DNA of 64,000 nt from JALONO01 sp038209965 (GCA_038209965.1 JBBQXF010000007.1:10634-74633); one strand, 5' to 3'. Numbered from the stretch's first letter, positions 9,464-18,644 are shown. The notes: a model not told the origin generated them from the sequence alone. Numbers and translations: made by a program.

Positions 9464-11797
9464 ATGCATACGATAGACCACTTTTTTAAGACCACTAAAA
9501 CAAACCGCTTGCCTGCCTGTCTTTTTGCTAGTTTCTGGCTGAGCGTGATCCTCTACTGCTCGCCCATTGCTGAAACCAAGGCCCAATCCGGGGCCGCCCT
9601 CAACTTTGATGGCAGCAACGACTACGTCAAACTGAATGACAATGACCTGCTCACCGGAAGTTACACCAAAGAAGCGTGGGTCCAAGTACCGTCCTATGCC
9701 CAGACCTCGGCTAACATTTTGTCATCATTCAACCGCCATTTTATTTATATCAATGGTGATAAATTGACGGCGGGCAACAATGTGGATTATATCGGGGGCG
9801 TATCCAATTCCACTCCTTTCCCCCTCAACCAATGGGTGCACGTGGCTGTCACTTATGATGCCGCCACTTTCACCATGCGCCTGTACCAAGACGGTGTGTT
9901 GGTTGATACTGACAACAGCGTAGCCACCATCTCGGGGGCCATGCAGCCCTTGTTTGCGGGGGTATTTAATCTTGCCCAACCAGTTACCCAATTTTTGGGG
10001 ACAATGGACGAGGTGCGGATCTGGAACCTCGTGCGCACACCCACCCAAATCAGCCAACCCAGGAACTGCGAACTAACAGGCACCGAAACGGGCCTGGTTG
10101 CCTACTATAAATGCAACCAAGGCCAAGCTGGGGCCAATAATACTGGCATCGGCATCAGTTTGAATGCGGTGGTCGGCCCGATCGGAGAATTGACCAACTT
10201 TGCCATGAATGGAGCGACTTCAAATTTTGTCGCGCCGGGAGGAGTGCTCACCGGCACCAACTGTATGTTTTGGAACAATGCGTGGTCCCCTGGCACGCCC
10301 GCAAGCACCGATAACGCCATTATTGTCAATACCACCTCAAGTTCCCCTACAACGTTTGAATGCAACGATCTCACTGTGGATGCCGGGATAACCCTCCAGT
10401 TAGTGTCCGGGTCAGCAGTTACCGTCAACGGAAGGCTGGATTATTCCAACAGCACCATTGAAGTACAACCGGGCGGGGCATTCATCCAAGCTTTGGCGAG
10501 TGTCAATACGGTGAGCACGGCCAGCAGCCGCTTCCGGGTGCTGCGCGATGATGCCAAGGAAAATATCGGTTATAACATGATTGCTTCGCCGGTTGCGGGC
10601 ATCACGATGGGTAGTATCGGCAACAACTCGGGTTTTACTGGTTTCCGGTTTACCCATGCCCCGGCCAATGCCTCTGGCTCGCGGTGGGTTGCCACTCCGG
10701 GGAGCGCTGTGCTTGCGCCCGGCACGGGCTTCACCTATGTCCAGCCCAGCGGTTCCAAAACGCTTACGTTTGTCAATACCGACGGCGTGGCCGGCCGGCC
10801 GCACAATGGCCCCTACAACGTGACCTTGACCGGGGCCGTTGGGTATAATTTCAACTTATTGGGCAATCCTTACCCCAGTCCGGTTGACTTGGATCGGATC
10901 CTGTTGGACAATAATGCCAATATATCGGGCACTGCATGGTTTTGGAACGACAATGACAATGGTAGCGGCACGGGCAGTTACGTGGCCGTCAACCTTGTTA
11001 CGGCCCCCAATGATCCGATTGCCGTGGGCCAAGGTTTCTTTGTTAATGCTACCCTGCTCGCGGTTGCCCCCAATTTTTTTAACAATGCCCAACGGGTAGA
11101 TGCCAACCCTACTTTTTACCGAACCGAGGTCGAAATGACCCGTTTTCGGCTGTCCGTGCGGCACACCAGCGGATCGAAAGATCAACTTTGGGTTGCTTTC
11201 TCGGACCAATTCACCAACCGCTTTGAAAACGGCTACGATGCCGAGAAATTTGAAGGGGCCACCACGCTGTCCATCGCCGCCAAGGTCGGCGACCAGCGGT
11301 TGGCCATTGCTGCCCTGGCCAACCCATTGGTGGGCCAATCGTTTGAACTGCCCCTTACCTTACTGGCCCGTGAGAGTGGCGCTTATGCATTTACTGCCGA
11401 GAATGTCCCCCAGTTGACCACCCATAAATTGTTTTTGGAAGACCGGTCCACTGGCGAATTCTACTATTTGCAGGTGGGCAAAATCCACACTCTGAACTTG
11501 CAAGCTGGCAATTACCGCGATCGATTTTATCTGCGCCGCTCCAATGAGGTGCAAACTGCGCAAATCGGGGGAGCAGCCACCGCCTATGCTTTTAACAACG
11601 AGCTATACATTGAGACCAGCGAAAAAGCTCAAGTGATTGTCTTCAGCACTATGGGGGTTGAAATGAAGCGCTATGCCGATGTGCCAGCCGGTGGCCTCCA
11701 AAAATTGGCGATCAACGTCCCCGTTTCAGGGGTATATCTGGTAACCATCCTTACGGCATCGGGGGTGAGCGAACGCCGCGTATGGCTGGAAAAATAA
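9464..11797 (+). CDS. LamG-domain exported protein with T9SS C-terminal sorting domain
   Basis: Predicted extracellular protein of 777 residues. A signal peptide (positively charged KTTKTNR, then a hydrophobic core, ending near ETKAQSG) is followed by a LamG/concanavalin-like jellyroll (about residues 40-215, ALNFDGSNDYVKL to GTMDEVRIWNLVRTP). A repeat-rich region of the kind seen in Bacteroidota surface proteins comes next (WSPGTPASTDNAIIV, then LTVDAGITLQLVSGSAVTVNG). The last 75 or so residues have the type A T9SS tail pattern, including FSTMGVEMKRY and GVYLVTILTASGVSERRVWL. It likely passes the inner membrane by Sec and the outer membrane by T9SS, and may bind glycans. The start at 9464 is chosen from the promoter position. 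Confidence 0.85.
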   Translation: MHTIDHFFKTTKTNRLPACLFASFWLSVILYCSPIAETKAQSGAALNFDGSNDYVKLNDNDLLTGSYTKEAWVQVPSYAQTSANILSSFNRHFIYINGDKLTAGNNVDYIGGVSNSTPFPLNQWVHVAVTYDAATFTMRLYQDGVLVDTDNSVATISGAMQPLFAGVFNLAQPVTQFLGTMDEVRIWNLVRTPTQISQPRNCELTGTETGLVAYYKCNQGQAGANNTGIGISLNAVVGPIGELTNFAMNGATSNFVAPGGVLTGTNCMFWNNAWSPGTPASTDNAIIVNTTSSSPTTFECNDLTVDAGITLQLVSGSAVTVNGRLDYSNSTIEVQPGGAFIQALASVNTVSTASSRFRVLRDDAKENIGYNMIASPVAGITMGSIGNNSGFTGFRFTHAPANASGSRWVATPGSAVLAPGTGFTYVQPSGSKTLTFVNTDGVAGRPHNGPYNVTLTGAVGYNFNLLGNPYPSPVDLDRILLDNNANISGTAWFWNDNDNGSGTGSYVAVNLVTAPNDPIAVGQGFFVNATLLAVAPNFFNNAQRVDANPTFYRTEVEMTRFRLSVRHTSGSKDQLWVAFSDQFTNRFENGYDAEKFEGATTLSIAAKVGDQRLAIAALANPLVGQSFELPLTLLARESGAYAFTAENVPQLTTHKLFLEDRSTGEFYYLQVGKIHTLNLQAGNYRDRFYLRRSNEVQTAQIGGAATAYAFNNELYIETSEKAQVIVFSTMGVEMKRYADVPAGGLQKLAINVPVSGVYLVTILTASGVSERRVWLEK

Positions 11798-11813
11798 GGT
11801 AACAGGTTTGCCC

Positions 11814-11866
11814 AAAAATGGTTTCAAGCTTGGAGAACAACCTCCCGACCGCTTGAAACCATTTTT
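11814..11866. terminator. Bidirectional terminator between convergent genes
   Basis: A perfect 16-bp inverted repeat (11814-11829 with 11851-11866) has arms starting in AAAAA and ending in TTTTT, so it can serve both the LamG gene (plus) and the methyltransferase gene (minus). Confidence 0.9.
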
Positions 11867-11912
11867 ATGAGGTATCCTCGCTGAGCCTGCCGCCGCCGAT
11901 GGGTTTGTGATC

Positions 11913-12674
11913 CTAGCCAAACCGCAACTTAAAGTGCTGTTTGGGCTGATTTTGGCGCAAGAAGACCAGCCCCACCCGAAACAGATCAATAGTGAGCATG
12001 ACCGAAGGCAGACCTTTGATTTCCTCCCATGCCTGCTCCATTTCAGCCGACCAGTGGATGTCGTCCAGCACCAGCACGCTGCCCTCGTGAGCGTGATCCA
12101 GGCATAGCTTAGCGTAGCGCAGTGTCGGCTCATAGCGGTGGTTGGCATCGAGGAACACCAAATCCAGCCGGGGCAGTTGGGCCAGGGTTTGGGCCAGAGT
12201 GGTGTCCAAATTGCCCCGGACAAGGTGGATGTTCTCAGCCTCGGCCAAGTATTGCGCCGCCAGATCAGCCAGTGCGGGGCTGCCCTCAAACGTGTAAACC
12301 TGCGCTTCAGGGCGGGCTTTGGCCAAGTACAAACTGGTGATCCCCAAGGACGTACCCAGCTCGACGATGGTTTGAGCCCGGAAACGATCCACTAGCTTGA
12401 ACAGCAACTGGCCCACTTCGGCTGGAGCAAGCGAGCGCCGCGCCAAGCTGGCCACCGAGCGGATCCCACTGGTGCCGGTACCAAAATCCAGCACTGCCAC
12501 CGGCTTTTGATCGGCCAATAGCTGGTCGCGCTGGGCCTCGATTTGTTCAAAAGCGTAATAGGTTTGATCCGAATTGATCAGGCTAGTGTATAAATCAAAC
12601 ACAAAGGGGGAATGAAGGCCGTGGGCATTGCCGGATTGCCAAAAAAATGTGAGATAGCTGATCAACTGGTGCAT
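11913..12674 (-). CDS. Class I SAM-dependent methyltransferase (O-methyltransferase-like)
   Basis: Probable S-adenosylmethionine-dependent methyltransferase of 253 residues with the Methyltransf_24-like core. The SAM-binding strand is TIVELGTSLGITSLYLA, then VYTFEGSP, then LDLVFLDANHRYEPTLRY, then VLVLDDIHWSAEMEQAW. The N-terminal segment HGLHSPFVFDLYTSLI is a hallmark of a conserved Bacteroidota family with no assigned substrate. A TAATTTTG box at 12701-12694 lies 20 bp before the ATG and could be the -7 element, though the -33 match is weak. It is divergent from the leucine operon and convergent with the LamG gene. Confidence 0.85.
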   Translation of the reverse strand: MHQLISYLTFFWQSGNAHGLHSPFVFDLYTSLINSDQTYYAFEQIEAQRDQLLADQKPVAVLDFGTGTSGIRSVASLARRSLAPAEVGQLLFKLVDRFRAQTIVELGTSLGITSLYLAKARPEAQVYTFEGSPALADLAAQYLAEAENIHLVRGNLDTTLAQTLAQLPRLDLVFLDANHRYEPTLRYAKLCLDHAHEGSVLVLDDIHWSAEMEQAWEEIKGLPSVMLTIDLFRVGLVFLRQNQPKQHFKLRFG

Positions 12675-12876
12675 ACACGCGCAGAATTTGACCCAAAATT
12701 AGCCGATTCCGCCATTATCTCACCTCGCCCCAGATTCAGGGATCAGCTCAAGTGATACAGTTGAATTTTTTGTTTGTCAATATTTGTGGTTAATTTACGG
12801 TTTTAGAGCTGTAAACTAGAATCAACCATGTTTTATCAATGTTTTTCTTTTTATAAACTGCTGATTAACAGCTTTT

Positions 12877-12921
12877 AAATATCCAGATATAGTTAACTTG
12901 GTTAACTATATCTGGATATTT
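12877..12921. repeat. Perfect 21-bp inverted repeat upstream of leuC
   Basis: Arms 12877-12897 and 12901-12921 are perfectly complementary around a 3-nt centre (TTG). The sequence is AT-rich and contains GTTAAC next to the centre. It lies in the 354-bp gap between the divergent methyltransferase and leuC genes, 107 bp before the leuC ATG. No T-run follows in either direction, so it is not a standard terminator. A regulator binding site or a cruciform/leader structure is possible. Nothing else was recognised in 12675-13028. Confidence 0.9.
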
Positions 12922-13028
12922 GCCCAAAAAGAAATGATTGTCAAAAGTAAGACGATCCAAAAAAATGAGTGTGATCAGTATTCACCACTTTATTCTGCAA
13001 CCCATTACAGTTACCCGATTTACCGCAC

Positions 13029-14429
13029 ATGGGCACCACATTATTTGACAAGATCTGGGACAAACATATCGTATTGCGCCGCGCCGACCATCCCGACGTA
13101 GTTTATATCGATACCCATTTTATTCACGAAGTCACTTCGCCCCAGGCATTTGCTGGCTTGAGCAAACGGGGCCTGCCCGTGTTCCGCCCGGGGCGCACGC
13201 GGGCCACCGCCGACCACAATGTGCCCACCAAAGATCAGCACTTGCCCATCAAAGATGCGCTCTCCCGCCACCAAGTAGAGACCTTGACAAAAAATTGCGC
13301 CACATTTGGCGTCGAGTTGTACGGTTTGGGCCATCCGCACCAAGGCATTGTGCATGTGATCGGGCCGGAGTTGGGCATCACCCAACCAGGCATGACCATC
13401 GTGTGCGGCGATAGCCACACCAGCACCCACGGCGCTTTTGGCACGGTCGCTTTCGGGATTGGCACCAGCGAAGTGGAGCAGGTGATGGCCACCCAGTGCA
13501 TTTTGCAGTACAAACCCAAGCGGATGAAAATCGAGATCAACGGCGCATTGGGCCGGGGCGTATTGAGCAAAGACATTATTTTATACATCATTTCCAAAAT
13601 ATCGGCCAGTGGCGGCACTGGGTACTTTGTGGAATACGCCGGCAGTGCCATTAGTGCCTTGAGCATGGAAGCCCGCATGACCATCTGCAACATGAGCATC
13701 GAGATGGGGGCCCGGGGGGGCCTCATTGCCCCGGACGAAGTGACCTTCGCCTATCTCAAAGATCGCGAATTTTCCCCCAAGGGAGCCGCTTGGGCGGAGG
13801 CATTGGCCGGATGGCAAACCCTAAAATCTGACGAGGACGCCGTTTTTGATCAAGTGCTCACCTTTGACGCGGCCGATATTGCCCCGATGATCACTTATGG
13901 CACCAACCCGGGAATGGGGGTGGAAGTGACCGGCCGGATACCCAATGCCGATGAACTGGCCGACCCGTCGGAGGTTCCCTCGTTCCACAAGGCCCTGGCT
14001 TACATGGACTTGCCAGAAGGATCACCGATGTTGGGCAAAAAAGTAGATTATGTTTTCATCGGTTCTTGCACCAACTCGCGCATGGAAGACTTGCGCTTGG
14101 TGGCTGAGTTTGTCAAGGGCAAAAAGAAGGCCGATGGGGTGGAAGTCTGGGTGATCCCCGGCAGCCAGCAAGTGGGCCGGCAAGCTGTCGCCGAAGGATT
14201 GGACAAGATTTTTGCCGAAGTGGGCTTTGAACTGCGCGGGGCGGGCTGCTCGGCCTGCTTGGGCATGAACGAAGATAAAATCCCGGCGGGCAAATATTGC
14301 ATCAGTACCTCCAACCGCAACTTTGAAGGCCGGCAAGGACCAGGGGCCCGGACATTCCTAGCCAGCCCCCTTTCGGCGGCGGCGGCGGCCCTGACGGGTG
14401 TGGTGTCCGATGTGCGCGAAATGCTGTAA
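13029..14429 (+). CDS. leuC: 3-isopropylmalate dehydratase large subunit LeuC
   Basis: Large subunit of isopropylmalate isomerase, converting 2-isopropylmalate to 3-isopropylmalate in leucine synthesis. It works as a heterodimer with LeuD encoded 1.3 kb downstream. At 466 residues it is full length. The aconitase-type 4Fe-4S ligands are visible: one Cys in IGSCTNSR and two in GCSACLGMN. CGDSHTSTHGAFG and EMGARGGLIAPDE are also conserved. It is the first gene of the leu operon. The ATG at 13029 begins the canonical TLFDKIWDKH N-terminus. No clear TAnnTTTG promoter was found, and the 21-bp palindrome lies upstream. Confidence 0.97.
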   Translation: MGTTLFDKIWDKHIVLRRADHPDVVYIDTHFIHEVTSPQAFAGLSKRGLPVFRPGRTRATADHNVPTKDQHLPIKDALSRHQVETLTKNCATFGVELYGLGHPHQGIVHVIGPELGITQPGMTIVCGDSHTSTHGAFGTVAFGIGTSEVEQVMATQCILQYKPKRMKIEINGALGRGVLSKDIILYIISKISASGGTGYFVEYAGSAISALSMEARMTICNMSIEMGARGGLIAPDEVTFAYLKDREFSPKGAAWAEALAGWQTLKSDEDAVFDQVLTFDAADIAPMITYGTNPGMGVEVTGRIPNADELADPSEVPSFHKALAYMDLPEGSPMLGKKVDYVFIGSCTNSRMEDLRLVAEFVKGKKKADGVEVWVIPGSQQVGRQAVAEGLDKIFAEVGFELRGAGCSACLGMNEDKIPAGKYCISTSNRNFEGRQGPGARTFLASPLSAAAAALTGVVSDVREML

Positions 14430-14454
14430 AACCGCTAAAGATCTGATTACTAAG

Positions 14455-14841
14455 ATGATGACATACCGATTTGCCGTTTTGTTGGTTTTGGTGATTTGGC
14501 CCGGGGCAACCCTGCTGGCCCAACCCGCCAACGGGGAAACCCTTACCGGAAAGCTGCTGCTCAAGCCCTGGACCAAATCGATCCAGAGCTATTGCGCCCA
14601 AGGTAGCGACTATTTTGTGCTGCAACTGCCCAACGGTGAGGAACTGGTGCTGGAAGGGGCAAAACCGGCCCGGCTCAAGGCCCTGACCAACCGGGAAGTG
14701 CGCATCGCTGGCCGCCGAATGAGCAAGACCATCAAACCCAACTCAGCAAATGCCTTGGAACAGCGGCCCGTGGGCTTTCCCGGCCAAGTTGACCCGTTTA
14801 CTTGTGAAGTGTTCAGCGTGAAACGCCTCCGGGCCATTTAA
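14455..14841 (+). CDS. Small exported protein of unknown function inside the leu operon
   Basis: Unknown protein of about 128 residues. Two adjacent ATGs (14455 and 14458) begin a signal peptide (MTYRFAVLLVLVIWPGATLLAQ), 25 bp after the leuC stop. A longer frame from 14398 overlaps the leuC end and is unlikely. The mature part is small and basic, with LTGKLLLKPWTKSIQSYCAQGSD, DYFVLQLPNGEELVLEG and a C-terminal FTCEVFSVKRL. Two cysteines could form a disulfide. The beta-rich pattern suggests a small secreted or periplasmic fold. It has no evident link to leucine synthesis, and I do not recognise the family. Confidence 0.7.
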   Translation: MMTYRFAVLLVLVIWPGATLLAQPANGETLTGKLLLKPWTKSIQSYCAQGSDYFVLQLPNGEELVLEGAKPARLKALTNREVRIAGRRMSKTIKPNSANALEQRPVGFPGQVDPFTCEVFSVKRLRAI

Positions 14842-14969
14842 CTGCGGATCTTCGAGCTGGGTTGAGACCAACCAGAAGACAACTCCTTGAAAATAAAAGT
14901 AGTCAGCTGAGTCAATTTAATCAAACGTTTTTATTTTCGTTAAATCAACTCCCAGAACCAGTAATATAC

Positions 14970-15701
14970 ATGGCCAAGAAAAAGAAAAGTACTGCCCCCA
15001 GGCACCAACCTATTAGCCCAGAGCGCTATTTAATGAGCGGGCAAGCCCGCCGACTGCCCATTCACGAGTGCTTTCTTAACCCCAACTGGCAGACAATAGG
15101 TTTAGCTGTTGTGGTGGTGTCGCGGATTCATGTAAACAAGAATATCTCGTATGGCGCATATTTAATTGATACCTTTTGTATGGGGCTCAAAAAAACCTTT
15201 TACTGGGTCAATAGAGATGCCAGTCTCTACGAAAAATTTACCAAAGAGGTGTACGCGCGTATAGGTCTTGTGCGCGACCCCATTGACTATCTACTGGTCC
15301 ATAATCTGGTATATGGGGCGATTGCCTACGCTCATGACTTTGATTTATATCCCCATCCCGGATGGTTGGTCAGCCAGTTCCTCTTGGCCGAGGACACGGA
15401 TGAGATTCCTTTGATCGAGCTGGAGTTTGGGAAAGAGGAGCGACCCTGTTACGTCCCCGGCCCCTACGACAATTATGGAGAGGTGGTCCGAAACTTGCGC
15501 ACCCATGCGGGCGAGGGCAATTTCGACATGATTTTCGCCGACGGTGACACTTATCAAAACCGCTTGGCCCAAGGCTTACCCTATACCTTGGATGAACTAC
15601 TGCCCAGTGGAGAGTATGAGGAGGACGAAGAGGATGAATTTTGGGAGGAGGATAAAGAGGGGGATCAGCAATCGGCCGTTCCCCAACCGCCAGTCAAGTA
15701 A
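14970..15701 (+). CDS. Conserved hypothetical protein inside the leu operon
   Basis: Cytoplasmic protein of 243 residues. The ATG at 14970 gives a lysine-rich start (MAKKKKS), and a longer frame from 14862 starts in AT-rich leader DNA and is less likely. The core LPIHECFLNPNWQTIGLAVVVVSR, then YGAYLIDTFCMGLKKTFYWVN, resembles a widespread uncharacterised family I know from memory, in which a variable region follows. The C-terminal 40 residues are very acidic (EYEEDEEDEFWEEDKE). The AT-rich 128 bp before it may hold its own promoter. It lies 26 bp before leuD on the same strand. The function is unknown, and its presence between leuC and leuD is unusual. Confidence 0.7.
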   Translation: MAKKKKSTAPRHQPISPERYLMSGQARRLPIHECFLNPNWQTIGLAVVVVSRIHVNKNISYGAYLIDTFCMGLKKTFYWVNRDASLYEKFTKEVYARIGLVRDPIDYLLVHNLVYGAIAYAHDFDLYPHPGWLVSQFLLAEDTDEIPLIELEFGKEERPCYVPGPYDNYGEVVRNLRTHAGEGNFDMIFADGDTYQNRLAQGLPYTLDELLPSGEYEEDEEDEFWEEDKEGDQQSAVPQPPVK

Positions 15702-15727
15702 ATGAACGACCAGACCAGTATAAAACA

Positions 15728-16318
15728 ATGAAAAAATTCACCTATTTGGTTTCCCCGGGCGTGCCACTGCCGAGCGAAAACATTGACACCGACCAGATCA
15801 TCCCGGCGCGGTTCCTCAAAGCCACCACCCGCGATGGTTTCGGCGAAAACCTGTTCCGGGACTGGCGCTATCACGCCGATCAGTCGCTTAAAACCGATTT
15901 TGTGCTCAATGATCCCACCTATTCGGGGCAAATTTTGGTGGCCGGAAAAAACTTTGGTTGTGGCAGCAGCCGCGAACATGCCGCTTGGGCCTTGGCCGAT
16001 TATGGCTTCCGGGTGGTGGTGTCCAGTTTTTATGCCGATATTTTCAAGAACAACTCGCTCAACAATGGCCTGTTGCCCGTGCAGGTGAGCGATGCTTTTT
16101 TGCAAAAATTGTTCGCTGCCATCCAGGCCAACCCCCATACCCCGATCTCGGTGGATTTGGCAAACCAGCGCATTGCCATTGAAGAAACCGGCAAAGCTGA
16201 AAATTTTGAAATTAATTTGTACAAGAAAACCTGTCTGATCAACGGTTACGATGACATAGACTATTTGTTGTCCCTCCGATCAGAAATTGCCGCTTTTGAA
16301 TTGGCCACCGGAAAATAG
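15728..16318 (+). CDS. leuD: 3-isopropylmalate dehydratase small subunit LeuD
   Basis: Small, swivel-domain subunit of isopropylmalate isomerase, partner of LeuC. The 196-residue length matches the family. Signatures are ENIDTDQIIPARFLK near the N-terminus, the substrate-loop GKNFGCGSSREHAAWAL (about residues 75-91) and FKNNSLNNGLLPV. It is followed after 32 bp by leuB. Confidence 0.97.
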   Translation: MKKFTYLVSPGVPLPSENIDTDQIIPARFLKATTRDGFGENLFRDWRYHADQSLKTDFVLNDPTYSGQILVAGKNFGCGSSREHAAWALADYGFRVVVSSFYADIFKNNSLNNGLLPVQVSDAFLQKLFAAIQANPHTPISVDLANQRIAIEETGKAENFEINLYKKTCLINGYDDIDYLLSLRSEIAAFELATGK

Positions 16319-16350
16319 AAAATTTTACTTTTATTGCTTGTTTATTATTT

Positions 16351-17427
16351 ATGCAACATCGCATCCTCGTGATTCCCGGTGACGGGATTGGACCAGAGGT
16401 GACCACCTGGGGGAAACATACCCTCCAAGCTGTGGCCCAACGCTACGGCCACCAGTTCAGCTTTGATCAGGCATTGCTGGGCCACGCGGCCATTGAGGCC
16501 ACCGGTTCCCCCCTCCCCGACCAGACCTTGGCTCAAGCCAAAGCCTCGGATGCCATCTTGTTCGGGGCCATTGGCCATCCTATGTACGACAACGATCCCA
16601 GCCGAACTGTCCGACCAGAACAGGGTTTGCTCGGTCTGCGCAAAGGCTTGGGCCTGTATTGCAACATTCGGCCCATCAAACTTTTTGACGAACTGATCCA
16701 CGCTTCGTCGCTCAAGCCCGAAATATTGCGGGGTTCCGACATTCTGTTCTTCCGGGAATTGACCGGCGATGTTTATTTTGGCCAGCCGCGCGGGCGCAAA
16801 GATGAGGGCGAAACGGCGTTCGACACCATGATCTACAGCAAATATGAAGTCCAGCGGATTGCCCACAAAGCATTTCAGGCCGCCCAACAGCGGCGGCGCA
16901 AGGTACATTCGGTCGACAAAGCCAATGTGCTGGAATCTTCGCGGCTCTGGCGAGAAACTGTGAACGAAGTCGCCCGGGAGTATCCCGAAGTGGAACTGCA
17001 CCACACCTTCGTCGATACCGCTGCGATGGAACTGATCAAAAACCCCCGCCAGTTTGACATTGTGCTCACCGGCAACCTGTTTGGCGATATCCTCACCGAC
17101 GAGGCTTCACAGATTGCCGGGTCAATGGGAATGTTGGCTTCGGCCTCCATCGGGGACAGCACCGGGTTCTATGAGCCGATCCACGGCTCGGCCCCCGATA
17201 TTGCGGGCAAGGGCATTGCCAACCCATTGGCGAGTATTTTATCCGTTGCCCTGCTGCTCAACTATTCCTTCGGTTATACTGAAGAGGCCGATGCCGTGGT
17301 ACGGGCGGTGGAGAATGCCCTGAAGCAGGGATGGCGCACCGGCGACATCGCCGACCGGGACACGCCGCCCAGCCACATCCTCAACACCGCCCAAATGGGG
17401 CAAAAAATCTTGGCTGCTTTGGCTTAA
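16351..17427 (+). CDS. leuB: 3-isopropylmalate dehydrogenase LeuB
   Basis: NAD+-dependent oxidative decarboxylation of 3-isopropylmalate to 2-ketoisocaproate. At 358 residues it is full length. The N-terminal VIPGDGIGPEV, the substrate-binding arginines in PEQGLLGLRKGLGLYCNIRP, the catalytic Tyr/Lys region (GETAFDTMIYSKYEVQRIA and VDKANVLESSRLWRE) and the metal-binding Asp in GDILTDEASQIAGSMGM all mark the beta-decarboxylating dehydrogenase family. The YSK..EVQRI and HGSAPDIAGKGIANP motifs favour LeuB over isocitrate dehydrogenase. It lies third from the end of the leu operon, 53 bp before leuA. Confidence 0.97.
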   Translation: MQHRILVIPGDGIGPEVTTWGKHTLQAVAQRYGHQFSFDQALLGHAAIEATGSPLPDQTLAQAKASDAILFGAIGHPMYDNDPSRTVRPEQGLLGLRKGLGLYCNIRPIKLFDELIHASSLKPEILRGSDILFFRELTGDVYFGQPRGRKDEGETAFDTMIYSKYEVQRIAHKAFQAAQQRRRKVHSVDKANVLESSRLWRETVNEVAREYPEVELHHTFVDTAAMELIKNPRQFDIVLTGNLFGDILTDEASQIAGSMGMLASASIGDSTGFYEPIHGSAPDIAGKGIANPLASILSVALLLNYSFGYTEEADAVVRAVENALKQGWRTGDIADRDTPPSHILNTAQMGQKILAALA

Positions 17428-17480
17428 TTCCACTTAAAATAACAACCATTTTTTTATTTAAAAACAAAGGTTTTACAATC

Positions 17481-18644
17481 ATGGACAATAAAGTTTATAT
17501 TTTTGATACTACGCTCCGGGACGGCGAGCAGGTGCCCGGCTGTCAACTCAACACCGAAGAGAAGATCATCGTTGCCCGCGAACTGGAAGCCTTGGGGGTG
17601 GACATTATTGAAGCTGGCTTTCCCATTTCCAGTCCCGAAGATTTCCGCTCGGTACAGGAAATTTCCAAGGCGGTGAGCGAACCCATCATCTGTGCGCTGA
17701 GCCGGGCAGTGGAAAAAGACATCCAGACCGCCGCCGACGCACTGGTGTATGCCAAGCGCAAGCGGATCCATACGGGGCTGGGGGCCAGCGATTTCCACAT
17801 CGAGCACAAGTTTCGCAGCACCCGGGCCGAAATGCTGGACCGGGCCGAGCGGGCCGTCAAATTCGCCAAGAGCTTGGTGGAGGATGTGGAATTTTTTGCC
17901 GAGGATGCCGGCCGGGCCGATCCCGTATTCTTGGCCCAAATGGTGGAGCGGGTCATTGCCGCCGGGGCCACCGTGGTCAACATCCCCGATACCACTGGCT
18001 ACTGTCTGCCCCACGAATACGGCGAAAAAATCAAATACTTGGTAGAAAACGTTAAAAATATTCATAAGGCGATCATTTCCGTCCATTGCCACAATGATTT
18101 GGGACTGGCCACGGCCAATTCGCTCTACGGCCTCATCAACGGGGCTAGGCAGGTGGAGTGCACCATCAACGGGATTGGCGAGCGGGCCGGCAACACCTCG
18201 CTCGAGGAAGTGGTGATGATCCTGCGCACCCACAAATACCTGGGGCTGGAAACCAACATCAAGACCGAGCACCTCAACCCGTTGAGCAACTTGGTATCGA
18301 GCATGATGCGGATGCCCGTGCAGGCCAACAAGGCCATAGTGGGCAAAAACGCCTTCGCCCATTCGTCGGGCATTCATCAAGACGGGGTACTGAAAAACCG
18401 GGAGAACTATGAGATCATTGACCCCGCCGAAGTGGGCGCCGGGGCCAGTTCCATCGTGCTCACGGCCCGCAGTGGCCGCGCTGCCCTCAATTACCGGCTG
18501 GACAACCTCGGCCACCAATTGGACAAAACCGAACTGAACTTGGCTTACGAACAGTTTTTGATCATGGCCGATGAGCACAAAAACATCGATGACACCCGGC
18601 TGGAACAACTGATGGCCAAAATACGGATGGGTGTGGGCGTGTAA
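17481..18644 (+). CDS. leuA: 2-isopropylmalate synthase, short form lacking the regulatory domain
   Basis: Condenses acetyl-CoA with 2-ketoisovalerate, the committed step of leucine synthesis. The TIM-barrel motifs are clear: FDTTLRDGEQVPGCQL at the N-terminus, the metal-binding HCHNDLGLATANS, and GIGERAGNTSLEEVVM. At 387 residues the protein ends after the helical subdomain and lacks the roughly 120-residue LeuA dimer/allosteric domain. Feedback inhibition by leucine through that domain is therefore unlikely. To my knowledge short LeuA proteins occur in other Bacteroidota. An upstream in-frame ATG at 17331 overlaps leuB, so the ATG at 17481 is preferred. Citramalate or homocitrate synthase is less likely given the leu context. 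Confidence 0.92.
   Translation: MDNKVYIFDTTLRDGEQVPGCQLNTEEKIIVARELEALGVDIIEAGFPISSPEDFRSVQEISKAVSEPIICALSRAVEKDIQTAADALVYAKRKRIHTGLGASDFHIEHKFRSTRAEMLDRAERAVKFAKSLVEDVEFFAEDAGRADPVFLAQMVERVIAAGATVVNIPDTTGYCLPHEYGEKIKYLVENVKNIHKAIISVHCHNDLGLATANSLYGLINGARQVECTINGIGERAGNTSLEEVVMILRTHKYLGLETNIKTEHLNPLSNLVSSMMRMPVQANKAIVGKNAFAHSSGIHQDGVLKNRENYEIIDPAEVGAGASSIVLTARSGRAALNYRLDNLGHQLDKTELNLAYEQFLIMADEHKNIDDTRLEQLMAKIRMGVGV

Noticed and set aside
12898..13101. Plus-strand 67-codon frame upstream of leuC as a leader peptide
   Set aside because: It begins inside the palindrome, lacks leucine runs and overlaps the leuC start.
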